Assembly (NCBI RefSeq): GCF_001570605.1
Contig: NZ_BBXG01000003.1
Coordinates: 459,252 to 523,251 of the forward strand
DNA length: 64,000 nucleotides
Source of the DNA: Herbidospora cretacea
GTDB taxonomy: Bacteria > Actinomycetota > Actinomycetes > Streptosporangiales > Streptosporangiaceae
Reading direction: 5' to 3'
Part shown: one piece after another, positions 52,203 to 60,700 of the stretch
Layout: every line of letters begins with the position of its first letter
Numbering within the stretch: the first letter of the stretch is position 1
Program-made: the position numbers and the translations under genes
The notes under the pieces: generated by a model
What the model saw: the letters and a program-made list of their open reading frames with translations, nothing else
The model's database searches: none
What the model was told of the DNA's origin: nothing

Positions 52203-53968
52203 GAGGTGAGCTGGGCGTCGAGCCGGTAGCCGTCGACCGTCACGTAGACCGAGTCGCCCGGACGCGCGTTCAACCGCATCAGCACCGGCTGCAGCGAGTC
52301 GAAGACCGGCTGCCGGTCGCGCCACACGAGCACCACGGCGTTGTCGCCGGGGCCGGTCACCGACAGCAGGGTGCCGGGCCGCATGCCGAGCTGGGCCGCG
52401 TAGTTCTCCGGCACCGCCACCGGCTCGCCACGCAGGTGCCCGCTGGTCACGTCGATGCGCTGCCAGCGGCGCGGGTCGGACGCCGGGCTCGGCGTGCTGC
52501 GCGGGCTGGGCACCAGGTGCGGGCGCGGCGCGCCGCCGGTGAGGGCGTTGAGCGCGGCGAGCGCGGTCTGCGGGTCGGGGCCGCTGTGCGCCATCTTCGG
52601 TATCGGCACGCCCGCCGGACGGGCCGGGTGGCCGTTGGCGCCGGGGGTGCGGCGGGGGAGCGGCGCGTCGCCGGCGGGGGCGCCGCCGTTCGCGCCGGGA
52701 CCGGGGTTCGTGAGGCTCTTCGGCAGGGCTTCCATCCAGGCTTTGGCGGAGTGGGAACGGATCCCGAGCTGACCGAGCAGCTCGATCACGTCGGCGTCGG
52801 CCGGGTGGGCCGACAGCAACTGGCGGGTGCGGTCGCGCAGGCCGCCCAGGTCGCCCACGACGAGCCAGCCGTCCTGGAGACGGCGGTCGGGCATGAGGGT
52901 CACCAGGACGCGCCACAGCGGCGTACGCAGCGCCGGGACCTCGATCGGGTGGGAGGCGTCGGCGGCGATGAGCTGTTCCTGGGTGGCGGCGGTGCCGAGC
53001 CACTCGGTGAGACCGAACAGGTGGCCCGTCAGGGCGGCCGAGTCGGGGGAGCGCAGCCACATCAGCACCCGCTCCTCGGCGGTGCGCTGGGCCTGCGACA
53101 GCAGCTCGCGGTCGACGTTGAGCTCGTGGGCGAGGGTGCGGAGGCTGATCGGCTCGGCGGCGAACAGGCGCTGCGCGGCGACCGCGCGCTCCAGCTGGTT
53201 CCACTCGCGGAACAGGTGCTCGACCAGGCCGACCATCGGGTGTTCGGCCGTGTTGAGCGGCGCGGGCTTCTCGGGCTCCTTGGGCTTGGCCGGGGCGGGC
53301 ACCACGGGCGTGCCGTTGACGGCCGGTTTCGAGCCGTTGACCTGGGCGCGGGCCGGGATCGCGGCCATCATGCCGGTCTCCTCGACGGCCGGCACGGGCG
53401 CCGCCAGCGGCCCGGCGACGGGCTGGGCCTTCTGGACGGGGGCCGGCTGCTTCGCCGGGGTGGCCGCCTTGGCGGGCGCGGCGGCCGGAGCGGCCTGCGC
53501 GGTCTGCGCGGCGGCCGGAGCGGCGGCGTCGGCGGGGATCTCGATGCGGATGTGCGTGAAGATCTCCTTGAACACCGCCGTGAGCACCGTCTCGGGCGTG
53601 GCCGAGGCCGACGGGGTGGCCAGGTCGGCGGCGGTGAGGCGGCGCAGGCGCTGCCAGCCGCCCAGGCCGATGATCACCGACCGGACCGGCTCGGGCCAGC
53701 CGGGGAGTTGACGATCGACCGTGTGCACCTGCAGAGCCGGCATGAAGTCGGTCAGCGGCAGGTGGTCGAGGTGGGTCACGGCGAGCCGGGCGAGCCGCTC
53801 GCAGACCCAGTCGATGCCGGTCGTGCCGAGGGCACGGCCCAGTGCGACGGAGCCCCACCAGCCGCCGGGGAGGCGTGGGTCGGCCAGTGTTTCGGCCACC
53901 TGCTGGGGGCGGCTCCAGCGTAGAGCGGGAACCAGATCGCTCAGGCAGATCGTTGACTCGGCGTCCAT
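52199..53968 (-). CDS. Unrecognised 589-residue protein with a sigma-region-4-like HTH
   Basis: I do not recognise this protein. The first ~130 residues are a globular, Trp/Leu-rich domain (ALRWSRPQQVAETLADPRLPGGWWG). An Ala/Pro/Lys-rich linker (~145-235) follows. Residues ~265-300 read ISLRTLAHELNVDRELLSQAQRTAEERVLMWL, which resembles a sigma-70 region 4 helix-turn-helix. A helical domain comes next, then a second Pro/Gly-rich linker (~410-500). The last ~85 residues form a beta-rich domain (WQRIDVTSGHLRGEPVAVPENYAAQLGMRPGTLLSVTG). It could be a DNA- or polymerase-associated regulator, but nothing firm supports that. A GGGAGGG lies upstream of ATG at 53968; a TTGACA box lies near 54039-54044 on that strand. 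Confidence 0.75.
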   Translation of the reverse strand: MDAESTICLSDLVPALRWSRPQQVAETLADPRLPGGWWGSVALGRALGTTGIDWVCERLARLAVTHLDHLPLTDFMPALQVHTVDRQLPGWPEPVRSVIIGLGGWQRLRRLTAADLATPSASATPETVLTAVFKEIFTHIRIEIPADAAAPAAAQTAQAAPAAAPAKAATPAKQPAPVQKAQPVAGPLAAPVPAVEETGMMAAIPARAQVNGSKPAVNGTPVVPAPAKPKEPEKPAPLNTAEHPMVGLVEHLFREWNQLERAVAAQRLFAAEPISLRTLAHELNVDRELLSQAQRTAEERVLMWLRSPDSAALTGHLFGLTEWLGTAATQEQLIAADASHPIEVPALRTPLWRVLVTLMPDRRLQDGWLVVGDLGGLRDRTRQLLSAHPADADVIELLGQLGIRSHSAKAWMEALPKSLTNPGPGANGGAPAGDAPLPRRTPGANGHPARPAGVPIPKMAHSGPDPQTALAALNALTGGAPRPHLVPSPRSTPSPASDPRRWQRIDVTSGHLRGEPVAVPENYAAQLGMRPGTLLSVTGPGDNAVVLVWRDRQPVFDSLQPVLMRLNARPGDSVYVTVDGYRLDAQLTS

Positions 53969-54032
53969 CGGTTGACCGCACCCTCCCGAGAGTGACGCTT
54001 GTTGCTAATGGTGCAGCTTACGCCGCAAGCTA

Positions 54033-54956
54033 TCAATTGGTGTCAATAGGGTAAAGCTCAGTTGCGTGCTCAACGGCCGGGGGACGGCCGCCGATGAGGC
54101 CAACGGCCCTTCTGCCTGCGCGGCAGCCCGCTTCGAGGCATTCGGAACCGGTCAAACCCGCGAGTCGCGCCGTGAGGAACCCGGCCGCGAACGCGTCTCC
54201 CGCGCCCGTGGAGTCGACGACGCGGTCACCCGGCCCCGCCGCGACGGCACCGGCCCGAGCAACGATACGCCCGTCTTGGGCGAGAAGCGCGCCCGCCGGG
54301 CCGAGCTTCACGACGGCGGTTCCGTAGATGTCGCCGAGGAGTTCGGCCGCGCGTCCGGGATCGGTGGCTCCGGTCAGCACGAGTGCCTCGTCACGGTTGG
54401 GGATGATCACATCTGCTGCCCGTGTCTCGGCGGTGAAACGTTCGACGCCGAACTCGTGCAGGAACCTGGTGGAGGCCGGGTCGACGCTGACGGTGATGTC
54501 CTTCGCCGCCCGCATCGCCAGGCGGGCCAGCTCCAGCCCCTCCGGCGTCCACATCAGGTAGCCGGACAGATGGAGGCAGTCGACCCCGTCGAGCAGCGCG
54601 TCGGTCCAGTCGCCGGGGCCCAGATGGCGCGCCGCGCCCCGGTTGGTCAGGAACGACCGCTCCCCGGCGCCGTCGACCATGGCGATCACCACGGCGGTCG
54701 GGCGGACGGGATCGACGGTCACATGGGTTCTGACGCCGCTCAGGGCGTTCAGGTGCCATGCCGCCGTGTCGGCGCCCACGCGGGCCAGCAGCCGGACGTC
54801 GGCGCCCAGGTGGGCCGCCCACGCGGCGGTGTTGGCGCCGGAGCCGCCCGGCCGCAGCGTGATGTCGGCCTCGGTGTCGGTGCCCGTGGCCACCGGCTCG
54901 CGGTGGAGGGCGACGACATCGGTCACGACATCGCCGATCACCAGCAGGCCTCCCAT
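54033..54956 (-). CDS. psuK: PfkB-family carbohydrate kinase, probable pseudouridine kinase
   Basis: 307 residues, ribokinase fold. LVIGDVVTDVVAL at the start, PGGSGANTAAWAAHLGADVRLLARVGAD (PfkB signature 1) and DSTGAGDAFAAGFLTARL (signature 2, with the anion hole and the catalytic Asp in GAGD). PfkB kinases phosphorylate sugars or nucleosides. The neighbouring psuG gene, five bases upstream on the same strand, encodes pseudouridine-5'-phosphate glycosidase, so phosphorylation of pseudouridine is the likely job. Substrate is by context; ribokinase or adenosine kinase remain possible from sequence alone. Confidence 0.88.
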   Translation of the reverse strand: MGGLLVIGDVVTDVVALHREPVATGTDTEADITLRPGGSGANTAAWAAHLGADVRLLARVGADTAAWHLNALSGVRTHVTVDPVRPTAVVIAMVDGAGERSFLTNRGAARHLGPGDWTDALLDGVDCLHLSGYLMWTPEGLELARLAMRAAKDITVSVDPASTRFLHEFGVERFTAETRAADVIIPNRDEALVLTGATDPGRAAELLGDIYGTAVVKLGPAGALLAQDGRIVARAGAVAAGPGDRVVDSTGAGDAFAAGFLTARLAGLTGSECLEAGCRAGRRAVGLIGGRPPAVEHATELYPIDTN

Positions 54957-54961
54957 GTCGA

Positions 54962-55870
54962 TCAGATCTCCGGCGTCCAGGATGACGCGATTTCCGCCGC
55001 GAGGCGGGTGTTTCCGCGTACTGCCGCGAGGTTGGCCGCAAGTGAGGCGCCTTGGGTGGCCTCGACCAGGTATTCCAGCAAGTAGGGGGTGATGGCCTGA
55101 CCTGTCACCCCGTTGGTCTCGGCGGCCCGGAGCGCCTCGGCGAGCACGCGGTCGTGCAGGGCCGGGTCGAGCTGCTCGTCCTCCGGCACGGGGTTGGCGA
55201 CGATCAGCGCGGTCTCGGGCCCTCCCAGGGCGTCCTGGGCGCGCATGATGCCGGCCGCCTCCCCGGCGGTCTCGATGCGCCAGTCGACCGGCTCGCCGGA
55301 GGTGTGCAGGTAGAAGCCGGGGAACTCGTCGGTGCGGAAGCCGACCACGGTGACCTGGCGCGTCTCCAGGCGCTGGAGGGTGGCGGGGACGTCCAGGATC
55401 GACTTCACGCCGGCGCAGACGACCGTGACGCGGGTGCGGCTCAGCGTGTCGATGTCGGCCGACTCGTCCTGCACCGAGGTGTAGCCGCGGTGGACGCCGC
55501 CCAGGCCGCCGGTGGCGAACACCCGGATGCCCGCCCGCGCGGCCAGGAACGAGGTCGCCGAGACGGTCGTCGCGCCGCTCAGCCCGAGCGCGGCGCAGGC
55601 CGGCAGGTCACGGAAGCCCAGCTTGCGCAGATCGCCCTCGGTCGCGACCCGGACCAGCTCCTCGTCGGTCAGGCCCGCGCGGGGCACGCCGTCGAGCACC
55701 GCGATCGTGGCCGGGACCGCGCCGCCCTTCCGGACGAGGTCCTCCAGCTCGCGGGCCACTTCGAGGTTCCTGGGCTGCGGCAGGCCGTGGGAGATGATGG
55801 TCGACTCCAGTGCCACCACCGGGCGGCCCTCCGCGAGCGCGGTCGCCACTTCCTCGGAACGCTTGATCAT
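54962..55870 (-). CDS. psuG: Pseudouridine-5'-phosphate glycosidase
   Basis: 302 residues. Breaks the C-C glycosidic bond of pseudouridine 5'-phosphate to uracil and ribose 5-phosphate. The opening VVALESTIISHGLPQPRNLEVARELE is the family signature, with ATIAVLDGVPRAGLTDEEL, FATGGLGGVHRG and VVCAGVKSILDVPATLQRLET following. IVANPVPEDEQLD is the later conserved part. ATG at 55870 has GGGGAA eight bases upstream; the open frame begins farther up without similarity. It is followed by the kinase gene as in other psu operons. Confidence 0.94.
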   Translation of the reverse strand: MIKRSEEVATALAEGRPVVALESTIISHGLPQPRNLEVARELEDLVRKGGAVPATIAVLDGVPRAGLTDEELVRVATEGDLRKLGFRDLPACAALGLSGATTVSATSFLAARAGIRVFATGGLGGVHRGYTSVQDESADIDTLSRTRVTVVCAGVKSILDVPATLQRLETRQVTVVGFRTDEFPGFYLHTSGEPVDWRIETAGEAAGIMRAQDALGGPETALIVANPVPEDEQLDPALHDRVLAEALRAAETNGVTGQAITPYLLEYLVEATQGASLAANLAAVRGNTRLAAEIASSWTPEI

Positions 55871-56016
55871 TGAAATTTCCCCATACGTCGCATGTGGTCC
55901 CAGAGCACTCACAAATGTAGGGTGCGGGCATGGTGTCCCAGCCGCAGCCCCACTGGCAGACCGGTCTCTAGCCCCTCACCCGCTTTCGTCCAGTCACGAA
56001 ACGGAGGGGACTCACC

Positions 56017-57513
56017 ATGTTCGACGTCGTCATCGCCGGTGCCGGTCACAACGGCCTGGTCGCCGCCGCCTATCTCGCCCGCGCCGGCAAGAGCGTGCTG
56101 CTGCTGGAGCGGTACGGCCACGTGGGCGGCCTGGCCGTCTCGGCCCAGGCGTTCCCGGGGGTCGACGCCCGGGTCTCGCGCTACTCCTACCTCGTCAGCC
56201 TGCTGCCCTCCAAGGTCGTCCGGGACCTCGGGCTGCCGCTGACGCTGCGGCGGCGGCGCTTCTCCTCGTACACCCCGGTGGGAACCGGCGGTCTCCTGGT
56301 CGACGGCGGCGACGAGGACCGCACGGCCGCCTCGTTCGCCAACGTCACCGGGGGCGGCCACGAGATCGTCGCCTGGCGGCGCTTCTACGCCATGACGGCC
56401 GCCGCCGCGACCGCGATCGCCCCCACCCTGATCGAGCCGCTGCCCTCGCGCGACCAGCTCAGGGAACTGGTCGGGGAGTCCTGGACCGACCTGTTCGAAC
56501 GGCCCATCGGCCAGGTGGTGAGCGAGCTGTTCGCCGACGACGTGGTGCGCGGGGTGGTGCTGACCGACGCGCTCATCGGCACCTTCGCCGACCCCGACAC
56601 CGACCTGCTGGCCAACCGGTGCTTCCTCTACCACGTCATCGGCGACGGCACCGGCGACTGGAACGTCCCCGTCGGCGGCATGGGCGCAGTCACGGGTGGC
56701 CTGGCCGACATCGCCAGGAAGGCGGGCGCGGAGATCCGGGTGAACGCCGAGGTGGTCGCGATCGACCCGGCGACCGGCGAGGTGACGTACCGGGACGAGA
56801 AGGGCGAGCACACCGTGACCGGCGGGAAGGTCCTGGCGAACCTGCCGCCCTTCACGCTGGCGCGGCTGCTGGGCGAGGAGGCCCCCGAGCGGCCCGAAGG
56901 CGCCCAGCTCAAGATCAACATGGTGCTGAAGCGGCTGCCGAGGCTGAAGGACCGCTCGATCGACCCGCGTGAGGCGTTCAGCGGCACCTTCCACATCAAC
57001 GAGAGCCGCGACCAGCTCGCGCTGGCCTTCCGGCAGGCGTCGGCGGGGGAGATCCCCGGCCTGCCGCCCGCCGAGGTCTACTGCCACTCGCTGACCGACC
57101 CCTCGATTCTCGGCGCCGACCTGCGGAGGTCGGGAGCGCAGACGATGACGCTGTTCGGCCTGCACATGCCCGCGCGGCTGTTCGACCGGCCGGGGGCCAA
57201 GGAGGAGGCGGTCCGCCGCACGCTCGCCTCGATCGACTCGGTCCTGGCCGAACCCCTCGAGGACGTGCTGCTCACCGGCCCGGAAGGCGTCTGCCTGGAG
57301 GCCAAGACCCCGCTCGATCTCGAACAGGACGCCGGGCTCCCGGGAGGCCACATCTTCCATCAGGACCTGTCCTGGCCCTACGCCGAGGAGGGCGGCTGGG
57401 GCGTGGAGACCGTCCACGAGCGGCTCCTGCTGTGCGGCGCGGGCGCGCGGCGCGGCGGCGGGGTGAGCGGGATCCCCGGCCACAACGCGGCGATGGCCGT
57501 CCTGGGACGTTAA
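56017..57513 (+). CDS. FAD-dependent oxidoreductase of the phytoene desaturase/PYROXD2 family
   Basis: 498 residues. The N-terminal Rossmann motif [27 protein letters not shown] binds FAD, with [16 protein letters not shown] just after as in phytoene-desaturase-like enzymes. The C-terminal FAD-site element [13 protein letters not shown] is present. Middle motifs [31 protein letters not shown] resemble PYROXD2-type proteins rather than true carotenoid desaturases. It has no carotenoid genes beside it, so the substrate is unknown. The GGAGGGGA upstream of ATG supports the start. It may be co-transcribed with nothing downstream; a response regulator begins 34 bases later with its own -10 box. 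Confidence 0.87.
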   Translation: MFDVVIAGAGHNGLVAAAYLARAGKSVLLLERYGHVGGLAVSAQAFPGVDARVSRYSYLVSLLPSKVVRDLGLPLTLRRRRFSSYTPVGTGGLLVDGGDEDRTAASFANVTGGGHEIVAWRRFYAMTAAAATAIAPTLIEPLPSRDQLRELVGESWTDLFERPIGQVVSELFADDVVRGVVLTDALIGTFADPDTDLLANRCFLYHVIGDGTGDWNVPVGGMGAVTGGLADIARKAGAEIRVNAEVVAIDPATGEVTYRDEKGEHTVTGGKVLANLPPFTLARLLGEEAPERPEGAQLKINMVLKRLPRLKDRSIDPREAFSGTFHINESRDQLALAFRQASAGEIPGLPPAEVYCHSLTDPSILGADLRRSGAQTMTLFGLHMPARLFDRPGAKEEAVRRTLASIDSVLAEPLEDVLLTGPEGVCLEAKTPLDLEQDAGLPGGHIFHQDLSWPYAEEGGWGVETVHERLLLCGAGARRGGGVSGIPGHNAAMAVLGR

Positions 57514-57535
57514 GGGTCTTCTCAGAGGCGGTCGT

Positions 57536-57541
57536 TACCGT
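57536..57541 (+). promoter_or_regulatory. -10 box (TACCGT) of two-component operon
   Basis: TACCGT, six bases, GTG at 57548. This favours 57548 over the GTG at 57542 as start. Confidence 0.45.
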
Positions 57542-57547
57542 GTGAAC

Positions 57548-58243
57548 GTGACGGACGAGACACCCCGGCTGCTGGTCGTCGACGACGAACCGGCCCTGCG
57601 CGACGCGCTGCGGCGCAGCCTGGAGTTCGAGGGCTACCGGGTCGGCGTGGCCTCCGACGGGCTGGCCGCGCTGGCCGAACTCCAGCGTGAGCCCTACGAC
57701 GCGGTGCTGCTCGACGTCATGATGCCGCGCCTCGACGGCCTGACCACCTGCCGGCGGCTGCGCGCGGCCGGCGACCACGTGCCGATCCTCATGCTGACCG
57801 CCCGCGACGCCGTTGGCGACCGCGTCTCCGGCCTGGACGCCGGCGCCGACGACTACCTGGTCAAGCCCTTCGAGCTCGACGAGCTGCTGGCCCGGGTGCG
57901 GGCGCTGCTGCGGCGCAGCACCCTGACGGCCCCCGCCTCCGACGAGCTGGCCTTCGAGGGACTGCGGATGAACCCGCAGACGCGGGAGGTCCGGCGCGGC
58001 AGGCGGCCCCTGGATCTGACCCGGACCGAATTCCTGCTGCTGGAGCTGTTCCTGACCCATCCCCGCCAGGTGCTCGGCCGCGAGCAGATCCTCAGCGCGG
58101 TGTGGGGGTTCGACTTCGAGCCGTCGTCCAACTCCCTGGACGTCTATGTCATGTACCTGCGCCGCAAGACCGAGGCCGACGGCGAACCACGCCTGATCCA
58201 CACCGTGCGCGGCGTCGGCTACGTGCTGAGGGGCACGCCGTGA
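57548..58243 (+). CDS. OmpR-family response regulator
   Basis: 231 residues. The receiver domain (1-~120) has the acidic pair Asp12-Asp13, the phosphorylated Asp near 56 in [37 protein letters not shown] with the conserved Thr and Lys. The C-terminal OmpR/PhoB winged helix includes [26 protein letters not shown] and [16 protein letters not shown]...[12 protein letters not shown]. The sequence resembles the MprA/PrrA group. It overlaps the kinase gene by four bases (GTGA), and phosphotransfer between them is expected. Confidence 0.95.
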   Translation: MTDETPRLLVVDDEPALRDALRRSLEFEGYRVGVASDGLAALAELQREPYDAVLLDVMMPRLDGLTTCRRLRAAGDHVPILMLTARDAVGDRVSGLDAGADDYLVKPFELDELLARVRALLRRSTLTAPASDELAFEGLRMNPQTREVRRGRRPLDLTRTEFLLLELFLTHPRQVLGREQILSAVWGFDFEPSSNSLDVYVMYLRRKTEADGEPRLIHTVRGVGYVLRGTP

Positions 58244-59586
58244 GCCTGCGGCGGCGGGTGACGATCGTGATCGCGGTGGCGGTGGCCGTCGCCATCGCCG
58301 TCTGCGCCGGGGCGAGCTGGCTGATCGTCCGCGACCAGATGCGCGACCAGCTCATCGAGTCGCTGGAGCAGTTCCCCGTGCGCGACGACCAGGTCGCCCA
58401 GGCCCTCGCCCGCTGCGGCCAGGAGGACAGCGACCAGCCGTGGGACCCGTCCGGGCGCGGCTGGCAGCTCGTCCGGAGCGACGGGACGATCTGCGAGGGC
58501 GGGTCGTCGTCGCTCGAACCCATCCCCGAGGAGCGCGCGCTGTGCTCGCGCAGCGGCCCGGCGGTGGTCCGCAACGGCATCCTGAGCGGGCACTACCAGA
58601 CGCCCGTCATCGCCCAGACCAGGGCGTTCGAGCCCGGGACCGCGCTGACCGTGTTCCGCTCGACCCGCGAGATGGACGACTCGCTCCGGGTGCTCGGCCT
58701 GGTGCTCGCCGGGGTCTGCGCCGTCGGGGTGCTCGGCGCGGCGGCGACCGGCCTGTGGCTGGCCCGCACCGCCCTGCGCCCGGTCGCGTCGCTGACCGGC
58801 GCGGTCGAGCACGTCGCCAGGACCGAGGACCTCGAAGTCCGCATCCCCGTCGACGGCAAGGACGAGATCGCCCGCCTGGGCGCGGCCTTCAACACCATGA
58901 CCGCCGCCCTGGCCGCCTCGCGGGACCGCCAGCGGCAGCTCGTCTCCGACGCCGGCCACGAGCTCCGCACCCCCCTCACGTCGCTGCGCACCAACATCGA
59001 CCTGCTGCTCCGCAGCGAGAACACCGGCCGCCCGCTGGAGCCCGAGGCGAAGCGGCGGCTGCTCGTCAGCGTCAAGGAGCAGTTCGAGGAGATGTCCTCC
59101 CTCATCGCCGACCTGCTGGAACTGTCCCGGAACGCCGAGACGGCCGGCGCGTCCACCGAGGTGGAGTTCCAGGACGTGGTGTCCGCCGCCGTGGACCGGG
59201 CCCGGCGGCGCGGCCCCGGCCTGGTGTTCGACGTGGAACTGTCCCCGTGGCGGGTGTCCGGGGACGTGCGGGGGCTGCAGCGCGCCGCCGTCAACATCCT
59301 GGACAACGCGGTCAAGTTCAGCCCGGAAGGGGGCACGGTGACGGTCCGCCTGCGGGACGGCGAGCTGACCGTCCGCGACGAGGGCCCCGGCATCGCCGAG
59401 GAGGAACTGCCCCACGTCTTCGAACGCTTCTGGCGCTCACCCGCCGCGCGCAGCCTGCCCGGATCGGGCCTGGGCCTGGCGATCGTCGCCCAGGCGGTCA
59501 GGGCCGCCGACGGCCGGGTGACCCTCGCGAGCGGCCCCGACGGCGGGACGACCGTGACGGTCGTGCTCCCCGGGTCGGCCGCGTGA
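58240..59586 (+). CDS. Sensor histidine kinase (MprB/PrrB-like)
   Basis: 448 residues. TM1 is [24 protein letters not shown] (7-30), followed by an extracytoplasmic sensor (~30-155) with two cysteine-containing segments ([24 protein letters not shown]), and TM2 ~ 155-180 ([20 protein letters not shown]). HAMP ([28 protein letters not shown]), HisKA with His240 in [16 protein letters not shown], and HATPase motifs [17 protein letters not shown] and GSGLGLAIV follow. The cysteines in the sensor could be redox or disulfide linked. It is coupled to the response regulator and overlaps the next gene by four bases. Confidence 0.94.
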   Translation: MSLRRRVTIVIAVAVAVAIAVCAGASWLIVRDQMRDQLIESLEQFPVRDDQVAQALARCGQEDSDQPWDPSGRGWQLVRSDGTICEGGSSSLEPIPEERALCSRSGPAVVRNGILSGHYQTPVIAQTRAFEPGTALTVFRSTREMDDSLRVLGLVLAGVCAVGVLGAAATGLWLARTALRPVASLTGAVEHVARTEDLEVRIPVDGKDEIARLGAAFNTMTAALAASRDRQRQLVSDAGHELRTPLTSLRTNIDLLLRSENTGRPLEPEAKRRLLVSVKEQFEEMSSLIADLLELSRNAETAGASTEVEFQDVVSAAVDRARRRGPGLVFDVELSPWRVSGDVRGLQRAAVNILDNAVKFSPEGGTVTVRLRDGELTVRDEGPGIAEEELPHVFERFWRSPAARSLPGSGLGLAIVAQAVRAADGRVTLASGPDGGTTVTVVLPGSAA

Positions 59587-60314
59587 TCGAGATCGTCCTG
59601 CCCGTCCGCGACGAGGAGCGGGTGCTGGCGTCGAGCGTCGCGACGCTGCTCGCCTTCCTCAAGCGGGAATGCCCCTTTCCGGTGCGCGTGACCGTGGCCG
59701 ACAACGGCTCCACCGACGCCACCTGGTCGGTGGCCCGGTCGCTGGACGGCGTCCGGACGCTGCGCCTGGAGACCCCCGGCCGGGGACGGGCGCTGCGGGA
59801 GGCCTGGTCGTGGAGCGAGGCCGACGTGGTCGCGTACATGGACATCGACCTGTCCACCGACCTGGCCGCCTTCGTGCCGCTCGTCACGCCGCTGCTGTCG
59901 GGGCACGCCGACGTCGCGATCGGGACCCGGCTGGCGGCCGGGTCGTCGGTCGTCCGCGGCCCCCGCCGCGAGCTCATCTCCCGCGCCTACAACCTGCTGC
60001 TGCGCTCGGCCGGCGCCGCCTTCACCGACGCGCAGTGCGGCTTCAAGGCGCTGCGCGCCCCCGTCGCCCGCGAGTTACTCCCCTCCGTCGTGGACGACGG
60101 CTGGTTCTTCGACACGGAACTGCTGCTCAGGGCGCAGTGGCGGGGCCTGCGCATCCACGAGGTCCCCGTGCGGTGGGTCGACGACCCCGACAGCAGCGTG
60201 GACGTCCTGCGCACCTCGATCGCCCAGCTACGAGGCCTCGCCCGGGTGGTGTCGGAACGCGAACGAGGGGTAGCCGCAGGCGCATGGACAAACAGGCATT
60301 CATCGCGCTCCTGA
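59583..60314 (+). CDS. GT2-family glycosyltransferase (dolichyl-/polyprenyl-phosphate sugar synthase-like)
   Basis: 243 residues. Starts [18 protein letters not shown], then VADNGSTDATWSVA and AYMDIDLSTDLAAF (the DxD metal motif), QCGFKALR and GWFFDTELLLRAQ. This is the GT2 pattern of polyprenyl-phosphate sugar transferases, which load a sugar from a nucleotide onto a lipid carrier for wall or protein glycosylation. No transmembrane tail is seen. The GTG at 59583 overlaps the kinase stop (GTGA), so it is coupled to the two-component system, suggesting regulated envelope modification (inference). It overlaps the next gene by 31 bases. Confidence 0.9.
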   Translation: MIEIVLPVRDEERVLASSVATLLAFLKRECPFPVRVTVADNGSTDATWSVARSLDGVRTLRLETPGRGRALREAWSWSEADVVAYMDIDLSTDLAAFVPLVTPLLSGHADVAIGTRLAAGSSVVRGPRRELISRAYNLLLRSAGAAFTDAQCGFKALRAPVARELLPSVVDDGWFFDTELLLRAQWRGLRIHEVPVRWVDDPDSSVDVLRTSIAQLRGLARVVSERERGVAAGAWTNRHSSRS

Positions 60315-60700
60315 ACGAGGACCTCGAGAGCGAATACCGCTCGATCGTCCAGTACACCCAGCACGCGGCGACCATCAAGGGCGCCCAGTACCAGCCCATC
60401 GTCGAGGAGATGCGCGCCCACCTGACGCAGGAACTCGAACACGCCTCGGCCCTGGCCCAGCAGATCGACTTCCTGGGCGGCGTCCCGTCCGTCCGCGTCC
60501 CCTCGATCCCCGACACCCCTGACAGCGCGGCCGCCCTCCAGCTCGACCTGGAGCTGGAGGAGACCCAGCTCGTCCGCTACCGGGAGCGGGTCGAGCAGGC
60601 GATCGAACTCGGCCTCCCCGACGTGGCCGAGGCGCTGCGCCCCCTGCTGCAGCAGACCCAGGACCACGTCATGGACCTGCAGGGCGCCCTCGGCAAATGA
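60284..60700 (+). CDS. Ferritin-like/bacterioferritin-type protein
   Basis: 138 residues in a four-helix-bundle pattern: NEDLESEYRSIVQYTQHA (helix 1), QYQPIVEEMRAHLTQELEHASALAQQIDFLGG (helix 2 with the ExxH pair), then LDLELEETQLVRYRERVEQAIELG (helix 3) and ALRPLLQQTQDHVMDLQGAL (helix 4). Each helix carries Glu/His at diiron-site positions. It is shorter than true bacterioferritin (~160), so it could be a ferritin-like Dps/rubrerythrin relative. ATG at 60284 lies within the glycosyltransferase gene; its end overlaps the convergent acyl-CoA synthetase by 32 bases. Confidence 0.85.
   Translation: MDKQAFIALLNEDLESEYRSIVQYTQHAATIKGAQYQPIVEEMRAHLTQELEHASALAQQIDFLGGVPSVRVPSIPDTPDSAAALQLDLELEETQLVRYRERVEQAIELGLPDVAEALRPLLQQTQDHVMDLQGALGK

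Noticed and set aside
56017-57513. Calling this a carotenoid phytoene desaturase (crtI)
   Set aside because: FAD motifs fit the superfamily, but the middle resembles PYROXD2-type proteins and no carotenoid genes are nearby.
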